A DNA stretch of 64,000 nt. Source: a virus. Position 1 is the stretch's first letter. Every line of letters starts with the position of its first letter. The notes under the pieces are model-generated. The model did no database searches and had not been told where the DNA came from. It was given only the letters and a program-made list of their open reading frames with translations. The DNA is taken from the IMG/VR virus record IMGVR_UViG_3300042542_005279, positions 1-64,000 of that record; one strand, written 5' to 3'. This document shows, piece after piece, positions 51,947 to 62,700 of this stretch. Position numbers and translations under genes: made by a program.

Positions 51947-52633
51947 TTATTTAACTTCAACAGGTTTTTCGTTACCAGGGAAATCTCTGAAACTATCTTT
52001 AATTTCTGATGGTGAAAAATCTTTAACCTCATCAGTTGTTAAAACATATTCATTTTTTCCTGATTTTTCCATTTCTTCTTCTTTATCAACGAAGAAATCT
52101 GAAAGTTTTTGGTTATATGGACCCGAATCCAAACTTCTCAATTCTAATTTCTCCTGTGCCGTTTTTGGTCTATATTTTTCAACTTTTGCCTCCAATGAAT
52201 CAATCTTTGATACCAATTTATCCATGTCGGCTAATTTGTTTTGTAATGTTTCAAGTTGTCCAAATAAATCATTGAAGTACGATTCTTGTTTTTCTTCAAT
52301 TGATTTTTGAGATGTAACCAAATCTGTAATGTCTAATTCTTCGGTTCCTTCTCCTTTTTCTTGGGATTCTCCTTCAGCACCAATTTTTTCAACATCGGGG
52401 TCGTTTTCAACATCAATAGGTTGTGGTTCAGCGGGAGCCGCGGGTGCGGCTCCGGGTGCTGCAGGTGGTGGAGGTACCGCACCTGGGTCAGCGGGTGGTA
52501 AAGCCCCTGCCGCAGGGTCTGCTGGCGGTGCATCAGGTGGTGGAGGAACGTCTAACGCTTCTTGTTCATAGATATATCTATTTATTTGATTGTATCTTCT
52601 TAATTCTTCTAAAATTTTCTTATCAACACTCAT
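51947..52633 (-). CDS. Coiled-coil protein with Pro/Ala-rich linker, 228 aa
   Basis: I start at ATG 52633 (MSVDKKILEELRRYNQINRY), 4 nt from the stop of the upstream gene; the more upstream ATG would overlap it. The N-terminal helix (1-25) is followed by a Pro/Ala/Gly low-complexity linker (about 30-73, for example PPPPDAPPADPAAGALPP). An acidic stretch and a coiled coil (about 115-160, SIEEKQESYFNDLFGQLETL) follow. The linker is encoded by a locally GC-rich tract. It is probably a virion structural protein; a scaffold or tail-linker role is conceivable. Not recognised by family. Confidence 0.75.
   Translation of the reverse strand: MSVDKKILEELRRYNQINRYIYEQEALDVPPPPDAPPADPAAGALPPADPGAVPPPPAAPGAAPAAPAEPQPIDVENDPDVEKIGAEGESQEKGEGTEELDITDLVTSQKSIEEKQESYFNDLFGQLETLQNKLADMDKLVSKIDSLEAKVEKYRPKTAQEKLELRSLDSGPYNQKLSDFFVDKEEEMEKSGKNEYVLTTDEVKDFSPSEIKDSFRDFPGNEKPVEVK
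52434..52550. other. GC-rich low-complexity tract
   Basis: This stretch is visibly far richer in G and C than any other part of the window (whole codons of GGT, GCN and CCN). It encodes the Pro/Ala linker of the 51947 gene, and the antisense strand has a corresponding open frame that is a shadow. Confidence 0.8.
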
Positions 52634-52637
52634 TTTT

Positions 52638-52865
52638 TTAACCATTTAATAGTTGTTTTATACCCGATGCGGTTTCAACCTGAATTTTCTTAGATTGATT
52701 CATTGTATTGTCTACTCTTTCGATAAGACCATCTTTCATTCTTACGGTGTAACATTCACCGCTGTCCAAATCACAAACTTGTTTTGAACCATTCCCTAAA
52801 TCTTTTTCGGATATTCTTGTATTCTTACCAAGGTAACTATCCAATATATTTTTAACTGAGCTCAT
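52638..52865 (-). CDS. Hypothetical protein, 75 aa
   Basis: A small protein starting MSSVKNILDSYLGKN, with a beta-rich core (GNGSKQVCDLDSGECYTVRMK, two cysteines 7 residues apart) and a helical end. The core looks like a small SH3/KOW-type barrel by strand pattern, but this is weak. It leads the transcript that includes the coiled-coil gene. A TATTTAT element lies 16 nt upstream. Confidence 0.7.
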   Translation of the reverse strand: MSSVKNILDSYLGKNTRISEKDLGNGSKQVCDLDSGECYTVRMKDGLIERVDNTMNQSKKIQVETASGIKQLLNG

Positions 52866-52881
52866 ATTATTTTATTTTTAT

Positions 52882-52888
52882 ATAAATA
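52882..52888 (-). promoter_or_regulatory. TATTTAT element upstream of the 52638 gene
   Basis: Minus-strand GATATTTATATA, 16 nt before the ATG at 52865, in the 40-bp gap after the giant hub-like gene. Confidence 0.5.
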
Positions 52889-52905
52889 TCATCATTTATT
52901 GTAAA

Positions 52906-55900
52906 TTACAAACCTAAAATCTGTGCTTGTTGAATTGCTGATTTTATATTTTTTATTCTATCTTTACATTGTTGGGTTGGGAAAATTTCTTTTTCATAAT
53001 TAGTTGTATTATCTTCAATAGGCCATGATGTAAATAACAATCTATCCATTTCCTCAGATAATTTGTCTAAGTTGTTTATTTTACCTTGAATATCTTTGAT
53101 TTCACCCTTACTTAATAATTTTGTATCCACTTTCGCCTTAAAATATTCAATACCAAATTTTATAAAGTCGTTTGGCGAACCGAATGTTGCAAACGCCATT
53201 TCTTTATCACTACTAGGTAGTGTACCACAGAAATAACTTTCAGTCAGTAAACTATTTCTTGGTCCATATTGTATTTCTACTTTATTAACTTTCAAATCTA
53301 ATCGTAAATTTACGAAATTACTTTCATAACCTTCAAAACCTGTAGATGTTCGGTTATTTATCCACATTAAACACCACATAGTATAATTTATCTTTGTTTT
53401 TACTCTATTGTCTATTGCTGACATTGACGAAGTATATCCCGTTAATAAATCTATTGTTTCTTTGAAACTTAAAGTGACATTTTGTGGTGCTGTAATTGGT
53501 TGGAATTTATCAAATATAGGATTTGTTTTACATAAATCTGCGGATGATGGTTGTGGGTTTTTAGCGGCATCTTGTTGATTTTGTTTTTCTTGAGCCGTGT
53601 TTTGTGATGGTGTTGAATTTCCTTCAGACGCTGAATTAGGTTGTTTTACTTGACTAAAAACAGTATTTACTAAATTAGTTAGAACACCTTGTATATAACT
53701 ATCTACATCAGGTAAACTGAAAATTGATTGTCTAACCCCCTCAAATTGTGTTGTAAAATTACCAGGTGTTATTGTGTGATTAACACCTAATATCATGTAA
53801 GAACCTGCAAACATAGGTACATGTCTCAAATTAAAATACATCATAGGTTGTATCATGGCATTTCCCATCATTTGTATTGTACAACCATAACTCCTTGTTT
53901 TGTACAAGTTGTATAATGAAACATTCTGCGTTGATGTTTTTCTATTACCTGCTTGATTTGCCATATCATTCAACTGTTGTAATGTTTCAGATGTTGGTTT
54001 TCCATTATCTTGACTGACAGAAATGTTAGTAAATACATTTTGGTTTTGTAACCCCATATCTACAGTAAAACCAACTACCCTATTTGATTTACCCCAATCA
54101 TTTTTATTAACCAAATTATCAATTAAAGTGTTTCTATCTAATTTTTGGAAATAAATTCCGTCATCTTGATAAGCATATTCAGGTTTGTTAATTTGTGGAT
54201 GTTCAGATGGTTTCCCCGCATAAAAACAAACCATTTTAGGTCCTGAGTTTCTATAATCTACGTTAGGATGAGTTCCAAACATATCATTTGCAAACTCCAA
54301 TGAATTTTCCACTTTAGGTATTGCATTTTTGATTGGGTCTTGGACATTATAAAAATTAACGAAAGCGGGTAACGCCATAACCTGAAAGTTGTTCATTTGT
54401 AAAACTGACTGTATGTAATATAATAAATTACTTGTGGCATTAATAGTTGTGAGTAAATTGTTTAAACCAAAAATATCAACCAAAACTTTATCACCGATAT
54501 CTCTACTTGCTCTATCGATTAACATCAAGTCCTCAAAAATTGTTTTGTATTTCAAATCATACCCAGCAATCCATCTATCATTTGTGGATTTAAGTGATTC
54601 CCATATATCCACTTTACCTTGAGCGCCAATCAACTGCGAAGAAAGATTACTTTGTGGTGTGAAAGATACATTTTGTAGATTTTTTTGTAGTTTAGAAAAA
54701 GTTGATATCAAAACTAAATCTTGAAACTTATTATTTTTATTTACTAAATTAAGAATATCTGAATAAAACTTATTTTTGTTGTAACTACTGTCATTCGCTT
54801 TTTGCGACGCATATATTTTTATCAGAGGTGCTAATGTTTCTACGTTTTCAACGCTGAATTCGATATTATTATCAATAAAGAAATCAAAAATCGTTGAGCC
54901 CGTATCTGTATATTTCATACCTTCAGCTTGTGAGAAACCTACATTTAATAATAAACTATTCCATACATTTGGATATTGAGCAGTAACCGCACTTAAAGGT
55001 TTAGTGAAGTTTTTATTAGGAAGAGCGTTAGGTGTATAATTAGAATAGGGTAAAGGTTTTATCGGGTCTACCACGCTATCCACACCAAATTTTTTCGTGG
55101 ATGAATTAGTGAATGATAAAAATAGTTGTTTATCGTATTCACCAGGATTACCATATTTAAATAAAATATCGTATTCCATAAAAGATTGAATAATTGGTTT
55201 TATTACTTTATATTGTTCTTTTTGTAGCTCTGAAATACTCAAACCTTTTTTATCGATAGTTATTCTCATCATTTCCGTAAACATTTTATGGAAATTTTGT
55301 GTTATAAAAACAGTATCTGTAACTCCTGATGAGGGTAACTGTGAAAAATCAATTGGTTGAAAGTCATAACGAGATAATGAAAAATTCAAAAATATTCTTT
55401 CCATCTCATCCAATATTTCTTTTTTGAATCCACTAGTAATTTCATCAAAATATGCATATTCGGATGTTTTGGTTAGAGTGAAGTTATCTTGGGATTCAAT
55501 ATCGTTATAAATTTTCTTTAGATATTGGTTGTATTCTGGTTTTTGTATCTGAGAAGAATCAAACCAACCATAATTCGGTGACATCCAAAATGTTCTTACA
55601 GAACCATTGAATAAGGATTTATTATCCGTCGGTTCAATTATTTTTTCAGGACTCGCAGTATTATTTGAAAGGTTTTTGAAACATTCATTGAACGATTGAT
55701 TGAAGTTATTTCCAACTGATGGTAATGTGAAGAAACTTGTATCATCATTATTTCTAACAAATGTTGAATATGAATTTAACAGTATTGTTCTATTAGGGTT
55801 TTGTTTGTCGGACCCTTGTTGTGCGATATTATAAGATGTTCTTGTTATACTAAATCCTGAATTAATACCATTTTGTATATCTTCATCAGAATACCCTACC

Positions 55901-58900
55901 GAAAATCCTGCATATGGTCCAGTGGTAGCTGTAACTGTTGATGTGAAGATTTCATATCCGTTCAAGAAAAACGAAAAATCATTAATCAATTTAGGATAGA
56001 AACCAACATTCATGTTTGTTGCGGTTAAGTTACCAACCGTATCACTTGTTTGTAAAGTAATTCTAGTTTCACTTGTTTCACCCTCACCTGTAAATGCATA
56101 TGTTTTGGTTGCCGCCGATGATGATGGGTCATAATTTCCAAGATAATCAAAATCAGTCCAAATACCGTCTAAAAAATCATTTCCCGTTTGTACTTTTGTT
56201 TTATAACGATGCCACAAAGAACCGTATTTTAATATGAATGGATATGGTAATTTATGAACACCTCCAAATTTTTTAAATGATGCAAAAATATAATCTAAAT
56301 TCTCAACATTATTATTAGATAACGATTTGTATTTTTCTTTTAACGTGGCTATTGGTAAACTATTTATGAACAAATAAGCAGCCTCTTTATATGGATATAT
56401 TCTATTTGTTTTATAATTAAAAACCCCTTTTTGAATCGCATTAATGAAATAAGGTGTATTCAACATTGATGTGGTTTGCTCACTTACAAGTCCACCACTA
56501 TATGATGAATAAAATACGGAACCTTCGGTTGGTAATTGTGTTCTTTTTGCACCTACATCAGGACTATTTCTTTGTGTATAGAAATTTGATAGTGTTGTAG
56601 AATTAATTGGAGGAAAATCAAAAGTGTTAATCTCACCATTTTGTACATATGAGAAATAAGTTACAGGTCTTTTTGTTGAAGTGGTCGTATCTTCAACATC
56701 GAAATTAGCGACTGTGTTTATATTATCATTATATGTTATAATTTTATCCGTTTTATTTACCAAGTTAGTAAAGAATTTTCCTTCCGCCATGTAATCTTTA
56801 ATCCAACCATTATTGGTCAGAGGGAAGGTATCCATAAAATCCGTTTTTGAGGCTTCGTTTGATTTAATGTAATTATCTAAATCTTGTAACTTTTCAATTT
56901 TTAATTGGTTTTGCTCGGCACTTGAAAATTTTTCAAAAATTGTGTTATCAAATACTTTGAAATCTGTGTTGGTATAACTAGTTATATAAGGTGTAGAATA
57001 ATAACCCCTTATAAACTTCTGATAAGATTCTCCTTCACCCAAATTTGATATTGTTTTCAAAATTGGAATTATGGTTTGGGGTGTGATTAAATACTCTTTT
57101 AATTTTTTAATTAGAAATACATTTTCAGTACCCAAAGCATTTAACATGTTTGTTGCTTCGGTTTGTGAAACAATTTCATCGATTGAGTAATTTTCAGATT
57201 TACCTCTATTTATTCTTGAGAAATTTGAAACTGACCCCATCCTTTCCCAAAATTCATAAAAAAATTTTACTTCCTCTTTGTTTTGGTAAATTCCATTGGA
57301 TATAGGAAATTCAATCGGGTTTAAAGATAAACGATTAACAGTATTTATTTCTTTGTCATTTGGTTGGAATTGTGAGTCGCTCGGGTCTCTTTTCATAAGA
57401 CCTCCTAAGAGTTCCTCTACAAATTCAATTTCAGGCCATTCATCAAATAGATAACCTTCAGTTTCTTGTACAACATCGGGGTCACCAGGGTATGTTACAT
57501 CATAAGTTTTGATACCATCTTTTTCGTTTTCTTTAATCAATTGAGGCCAAGGATAGACAAGTTCGTTAGAAGAGTCTGATGATACTTTAGCACCAAGTAT
57601 CGCTTTTTTTCTAACATCACTATCTCTTTTATTCCATGCCTCTCTATGACAATCATCCATTAATCTTAGAAATGCCTCACCGTTCGCAAATAAAACTGCA
57701 AGTACATTTCTTATTGTTGGTGTAAATCCTAAACCACTTTTTCCTTGTGAACCTTCTTTTATAATTTTATTTAATTCATCACCAAGTTTTTTTGTAATTT
57801 CATTTTTTTTGATGTTAACAGATTTTTCCATCTGTGTTATTTTATCTAAAAAATTTTTTTTGTTTTCAAAGGCATAGAACTTATCATAAAATGGCGGTTG
57901 GTCGGGTTTTGGTTCTTCTTTAGGTGGTTGTGATAAACTTATTGTTAATGTTGTATCTGCACTATACTTAGCAAAATCAGCTGCGTTTTCAGGTGCTTGT
58001 GGGTTTTTATTGTAAGTCAATGAATATGATTTTTCAAAATCAACTTCTTCGGGTGTAACGTTAAAACTAATCCAATCAGGTAAATTACCGGGTTCTTTTT
58101 GTGGTGGTGTTGGTACTCTAACATTATTGTTTACCTCTGAATTTTCTTTTTTGTTTCCTATCGTATAACTACCTTTCAATCCTAATGTCGGATTCTCGTC
58201 TAATAACTTGTTGTATGTTTGGAATATCGTAATTAATTTTACTCTTGCTTCTTGTTCTTTTTGTTGTGCTAATCTTAATACGGGTTTCAGTAAATAAACC
58301 TTTTGTGCATCTTTTCCTTTTAGAACTAATGGATTTTTACTGTCCAAATTTTGTTTTACCCAAGAATCTTCAACATATAAAACTTCAGTTTTTAACTTTT
58401 GAAGATTTTTTTGATAAGTCTCAACATTGGTAAGAGGTTCCATATTAACCTGACCCCAATTTTTTAAAGTATCTTTAATAAAAGTGTCCAATCTTTTTTG
58501 TAATTGAGTCACTGTAATTTCAGGTAAATCATCGGCAATAATACCTTTTGACTTATACTCATTATATACCTCTCTAATTTTCTGATATCCCAACGTATAA
58601 TTTTTTGGTATTGCAGGTACATTTGTCGTATTTGGGTTTTGTGAATTTTGTTTTTGTAATACCGTTGTTGGATACATATAAGGTGTTGCCAATAGATATC
58701 CCATCGAAACATCTGATAAGACATTGAACTTATAAGTTAAAAACGTTAGGGTGATTTCAAAATTCCCACTATTGTTGTCGAATCTGGCGTTGAAATTCTG
58801 TAGCATTAATTGATACCTTACCGCTTTACCGTAATACCCTTTTAATGTTAAATAAAAAGAGGGATATGGTAGATTAAAAAATGCAGCATAAGGCGACTTA

Positions 58901-59391
58901 TCTCCAAGTTCAAATAGCGCTCTTCCTCTAACGTCTTGTAACGTCATTGTAATTTTTGGTAAGAAGGAGGTATTAATGTTTAAGTTGATGTTTGTGATAC
59001 CCAACAGTGAGGTTTCTATCACTCCCTTATCTACGGTATCGGATGCTGGCTCATAAAATCTAAAATTTTTTTGGGGTTGAGCATTCGCCTCAGGTACACT
59101 TGGTCCTGTAAATAACTCAGTATATCTATTATTTAGATACTTTTGGTCACCTGGTTTTAAAAAATTAATTTTTGCAATTTCTACGGTCTTGATTTCACTT
59201 TGTTCAATACCCAAACTTAATTTTGTTCTTGGTATTAATGAACACTCCAAATTAGCATACATTACCAAATCTTCATGGTTTACCAATCTATCTTTCGCTT
59301 TACCATCTTGGTCTACAATTTTGTTTGGGTCAACAATTATGATGTTTTGGTAATCAAATTCAACAAAAATGTTTTCAGAATTATCTGCCAT
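52906..59391 (-). CDS. Giant baseplate hub-like protein, 2161 aa
   Basis: I start at ATG 59391 (MADNSENIFVEFDYQN), 11 nt inside the end of the LysM-like gene; an upstream Met at 59412 would increase the overlap. The N-terminal part contains a beta-rich domain, FLPKITMTLQDVRGRALFELGD and later FNVLSDVSMGYLLATPYMYP. A very large insertion follows. The C-terminal segment (about residues 1815-1880, YGCTIQMMGNAMIQPMMYFN and MILGVNHTITPGNFTTQFEG) resembles the end of phage hub proteins (gp27/gpD type). With the LysM-like and OmpA-like neighbours it is likely the central tail hub. The length is far beyond T4 gp27 (391 aa), so most of it is unexplained. Confidence 0.78.
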   Translation of the reverse strand: MADNSENIFVEFDYQNIIIVDPNKIVDQDGKAKDRLVNHEDLVMYANLECSLIPRTKLSLGIEQSEIKTVEIAKINFLKPGDQKYLNNRYTELFTGPSVPEANAQPQKNFRFYEPASDTVDKGVIETSLLGITNINLNINTSFLPKITMTLQDVRGRALFELGDKSPYAAFFNLPYPSFYLTLKGYYGKAVRYQLMLQNFNARFDNNSGNFEITLTFLTYKFNVLSDVSMGYLLATPYMYPTTVLQKQNSQNPNTTNVPAIPKNYTLGYQKIREVYNEYKSKGIIADDLPEITVTQLQKRLDTFIKDTLKNWGQVNMEPLTNVETYQKNLQKLKTEVLYVEDSWVKQNLDSKNPLVLKGKDAQKVYLLKPVLRLAQQKEQEARVKLITIFQTYNKLLDENPTLGLKGSYTIGNKKENSEVNNNVRVPTPPQKEPGNLPDWISFNVTPEEVDFEKSYSLTYNKNPQAPENAADFAKYSADTTLTISLSQPPKEEPKPDQPPFYDKFYAFENKKNFLDKITQMEKSVNIKKNEITKKLGDELNKIIKEGSQGKSGLGFTPTIRNVLAVLFANGEAFLRLMDDCHREAWNKRDSDVRKKAILGAKVSSDSSNELVYPWPQLIKENEKDGIKTYDVTYPGDPDVVQETEGYLFDEWPEIEFVEELLGGLMKRDPSDSQFQPNDKEINTVNRLSLNPIEFPISNGIYQNKEEVKFFYEFWERMGSVSNFSRINRGKSENYSIDEIVSQTEATNMLNALGTENVFLIKKLKEYLITPQTIIPILKTISNLGEGESYQKFIRGYYSTPYITSYTNTDFKVFDNTIFEKFSSAEQNQLKIEKLQDLDNYIKSNEASKTDFMDTFPLTNNGWIKDYMAEGKFFTNLVNKTDKIITYNDNINTVANFDVEDTTTSTKRPVTYFSYVQNGEINTFDFPPINSTTLSNFYTQRNSPDVGAKRTQLPTEGSVFYSSYSGGLVSEQTTSMLNTPYFINAIQKGVFNYKTNRIYPYKEAAYLFINSLPIATLKEKYKSLSNNNVENLDYIFASFKKFGGVHKLPYPFILKYGSLWHRYKTKVQTGNDFLDGIWTDFDYLGNYDPSSSAATKTYAFTGEGETSETRITLQTSDTVGNLTATNMNVGFYPKLINDFSFFLNGYEIFTSTVTATTGPYAGFSVGYSDEDIQNGINSGFSITRTSYNIAQQGSDKQNPNRTILLNSYSTFVRNNDDTSFFTLPSVGNNFNQSFNECFKNLSNNTASPEKIIEPTDNKSLFNGSVRTFWMSPNYGWFDSSQIQKPEYNQYLKKIYNDIESQDNFTLTKTSEYAYFDEITSGFKKEILDEMERIFLNFSLSRYDFQPIDFSQLPSSGVTDTVFITQNFHKMFTEMMRITIDKKGLSISELQKEQYKVIKPIIQSFMEYDILFKYGNPGEYDKQLFLSFTNSSTKKFGVDSVVDPIKPLPYSNYTPNALPNKNFTKPLSAVTAQYPNVWNSLLLNVGFSQAEGMKYTDTGSTIFDFFIDNNIEFSVENVETLAPLIKIYASQKANDSSYNKNKFYSDILNLVNKNNKFQDLVLISTFSKLQKNLQNVSFTPQSNLSSQLIGAQGKVDIWESLKSTNDRWIAGYDLKYKTIFEDLMLIDRASRDIGDKVLVDIFGLNNLLTTINATSNLLYYIQSVLQMNNFQVMALPAFVNFYNVQDPIKNAIPKVENSLEFANDMFGTHPNVDYRNSGPKMVCFYAGKPSEHPQINKPEYAYQDDGIYFQKLDRNTLIDNLVNKNDWGKSNRVVGFTVDMGLQNQNVFTNISVSQDNGKPTSETLQQLNDMANQAGNRKTSTQNVSLYNLYKTRSYGCTIQMMGNAMIQPMMYFNLRHVPMFAGSYMILGVNHTITPGNFTTQFEGVRQSIFSLPDVDSYIQGVLTNLVNTVFSQVKQPNSASEGNSTPSQNTAQEKQNQQDAAKNPQPSSADLCKTNPIFDKFQPITAPQNVTLSFKETIDLLTGYTSSMSAIDNRVKTKINYTMWCLMWINNRTSTGFEGYESNFVNLRLDLKVNKVEIQYGPRNSLLTESYFCGTLPSSDKEMAFATFGSPNDFIKFGIEYFKAKVDTKLLSKGEIKDIQGKINNLDKLSEEMDRLLFTSWPIEDNTTNYEKEIFPTQQCKDRIKNIKSAIQQAQILGL

Positions 59392-59704
59392 AGTAATAAA
59401 AATGAGTTTCAAGTGCGTTATTGTAATCCTGTAAAGACGATAGTAGAGGGAAAGGAACTGTTAAAATAGACCCGTCAGGTATAAGAAATTCATTACCTCC
59501 AAACTCAGGATTTGCCGCCATGATTAACCAACCAAAAAATGGGCTGTTATAATATTGTTGAGATACTTTATCTAACCTAGACATACCGACTTTATAGATA
59601 TATTTCTTATCTGTTGTTTTTATTGGTACTTTAATAAAAGGAACAACCGTTTGATTACCGTTAATCAAAAAACCATCGTATCTATTATAATATTGTAAAG
59701 CCAT
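59381..59704 (-). CDS. 53: LysM-like baseplate protein, T4 gp53-like, 107 aa
   Basis: It contains a LysM-type domain: YKVGMSRLDKVSQQYYNSPF, WLIMAANPEFG and LIPDGSILTVPFPL, the 'Y.V..gD.l..iA..yy.....w..I...N......l..G..l.iP' pattern. T4 gp53 and many tail-tube/baseplate connector proteins carry this domain to dock on the central hub. It lies between two giant tail genes and overlaps the hub-like gene by 11 nt, consistent with a baseplate connector. Gene 53 is the closest named relative, by pattern and position only. Confidence 0.75.
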   Translation of the reverse strand: MALQYYNRYDGFLINGNQTVVPFIKVPIKTTDKKYIYKVGMSRLDKVSQQYYNSPFFGWLIMAANPEFGGNEFLIPDGSILTVPFPLLSSLQDYNNALETHFYYYGR

Positions 59705-62700
59705 TTATAATATTTTTCCATTAAATTTAGCTCCTTGGGAAGGAACTGATTTATATAAATTAAGTAATTTTTCTTTAACTTCATCAGCATTAGGTACATT
59801 ACTTGTAAAATTAACCTTTCTGTCATTTGATAAACTGCTTAGTTTGAAATTACCATAGGTCTTAAATTTTCTAGGTAGATTACTTCCTCCGAAAAAATTT
59901 GTTGGTATTTTATCTAAATTATTTTTTGCCTGTCTATATCTATCATAAAAACTTTTACCGAATACCAAGTTGAAGGCGTCTCCAAAATCCAAACCTAAAA
60001 TATCATTTAAGAATTTTTTAGGTTTTTTCGGATTATCTACCTCAATACCACCAATCATATTATTTGGAAAAACAAAATCACTAAATTCTTGCAATTTGTT
60101 TTTATCAGTGAATGTTTGAGAAATAATCATGAAGAAATCAGATTCTACATCGGGGTCGGGTATATTATTGTCTGGTACTAGTAAGAAATTATTACTTGGG
60201 GTAATTATTTTGTTATCTCCTAAACTAACTATAAATTCATCTAAATCTACCGCTACTTTTTCTAAATCCGATTTTATATCAAACATAGAATTTCCAGACA
60301 GTTGGTATGGTAAAGCAGACCCATCGGTTTTTATTTGCCCATCATTTTCACCATAAACTAAATTCATCTTATCAATAAAATTTATAACTTTTTGTTGTTG
60401 TTCATAAAGAGGTAAAAGTTGTTGTGTAATTCCCGCAACAAAATTAGATTTTATTTTTTGATTTATAAAATCAATCATTTTTGATTTTAATTGTTTGATA
60501 ACAGGTTCCTTAAACCCTTTTTCTACAAATTTAGCAACCAAAACATTTGTTTCTTTATTTATTTGATTTATCACAAAATTAAATCTATCGTCAAATGTTT
60601 TATCTAAATTTTTTGGTTTGCCATAGATTTCTGTAGTACCTGTATTAGGAAATTCACCTTCTTTATATTCCCTTTCTTTATCAGTATATTGCCAAACATA
60701 GAAATTGTAATTTTTAGTTATCGCCTCACAAGTACTATTTACAGATTTAAAATAAACTTCTAACTCATCGAAAAATTCTTTCATGACTTTCCTATAACTT
60801 ATTTTACCCGTAAAAAACTCCCCATCATATGAAGTAGATAATATTTCTCCGATTGTAGAACCACCAGGATTTTGTATTTTATTTTGAGGTTGTGGTGGTG
60901 GTACTTCTTTATCCAATAATCCTTTTTCAACAATTGCGTCTAACTTACTAACATCTTCAGTTGCCACCGCTCTTTCATCGTATATTTCAGTATTTGCATA
61001 GTAATTGAAAGATAATGCGTTTTGTAAATCTTCTACAGGTCTTGCAAGACCACTTCCTCCAATAAAATCAAACGAAAGGGTGACATTTGCAATCATAGGT
61101 TGAATTCCTATACCTTCTCTATTCATATCTAATATTAGAGGTTCATAACTAAATTGGAGGTTTCTTGGTATTATTTTGGTATTATAAAAATCACCAATTC
61201 TTAAAACTAAAACTGGCGGTCGTCCAAATGCCGTATTTACCGCATCGTTATAAACAGGTCTTCCATCTGCACCAATAGTGGGTATAGTATCTCCCGGTCT
61301 CAAACACTGATTCAAAAATGTGATTCTTGAATTCAACCCTTCAGGTGTTGTGGAATGAAATGTTGGTTCAAAAAATTTAAGTTTTTGTTTTAAAGACCTA
61401 TAAAGAAAAGGGCTAGTCTCTTCAATTGCTTGAAAATAATTACACTCGCTCAATAATAATCTTAGTATTTTTTTACTGAGCCCTTGTTGTCTAATTGTTT
61501 CAAAAACGGGTTCACTAACCTGTGAACCTTTATTTGGTAAAATTTTAAGTTTGTTTGTTTCAGGTACATTACTAGGTGGTAGTGTAACTTCAACAGTTGT
61601 TTGTACCTCTATAGGGTCCTCAAGTGTCGTAGTAATATCTGAAATAAAAACACTTCTACATGACATAGAAGGTAATAAGTAAATTGAATTAGGTCCTGTA
61701 ATTGTATTACCATTTATAACTGGATTACTGGTACATGCTGCAACGGTTCTGAATGAAGAATTCCCTTTAGGTGACACCTCGGTTGCAGTTTCCCCTAATG
61801 CTTCGTCATTTATTGTTATTTTTGGTAAAAAATCCTTCAAAGAAATTTTAGTATCACCACTTGATATTTCATAAGTTTCTAAAAGTTTTTTTACTGATTT
61901 AATTCTTCTTAATGCCAATTTATTGTTATAATCTACGCTAGCACTTGCCGACGCACAACCTTTTATGTTGATTGTCATATTTTTTATTTGCTTTCTATTG
62001 AAGAAATCATATATCTTCAATATAAATCCATCGTTAGAATTTGTAATTTTTTCGTAATTGTTTATGATGATGTCATCAAAAAATTGACCGACACTATTTT
62101 TATCCGGCTCTATAGTTTTTTGAACGTATGTAGATTTTTTTGCAATATAAGCTTCGTAATATGATTGAAAACTAGATGGTTCTGTTTCTTTTGGGGTGTC
62201 ATTATCAAAATAAAAACCATACCCTAAAAACTCGTCTTTTGGAAATGCGGTTGGCGTTATAGTGTCTGTTTTCGTTTGTGTTACTACGTTTGGGCCAGGT
62301 TCTGATTCTGTTGGATTTGTTGCGATACTATTAGTAATGTTTATCGCTTCTGCGGGTGTTGCATTCGATAAAATTTCTTGAATATACTGTAAATCATTTA
62401 ATGAAACATTACTGAATCTTGTTGCAAAATCATATAAATCATATGTTTGACATCCCGCAAAAAACGATTCAATTACTTTATCAGCATTTGAATCCAATTC
62501 ATTTGTCAAAATTTTATCAACAATTAAATTTAATACGGACGGGTGGTCAACTACAATCTTCCAACTCAAAGTACCGTTTCTTGAAGTACTTCTATATGTG
62601 TACACAGGCTCAGGTCTTCCAAGAAAGGTAGTGTCTTGCCAATTCGCTGTTGAGTTATCATTGAATTTTAAGTCGTAAGGTGGAAACCACATTATTCTAC

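Noticed and set aside
52329-52571. Ala/Gly-rich plus-strand frame and a His/Leu-rich minus-strand frame in the GC-rich tract
   Set aside because: Both are alternative readings of the Pro/Ala linker of the 51947 gene.
4119-52888. Reading the TATTTAT elements as T4 late promoters (TATAAATA) on the opposite strand
   Set aside because: That would drive transcription away from every adjacent gene, including both plus-strand cases, which is unlikely.
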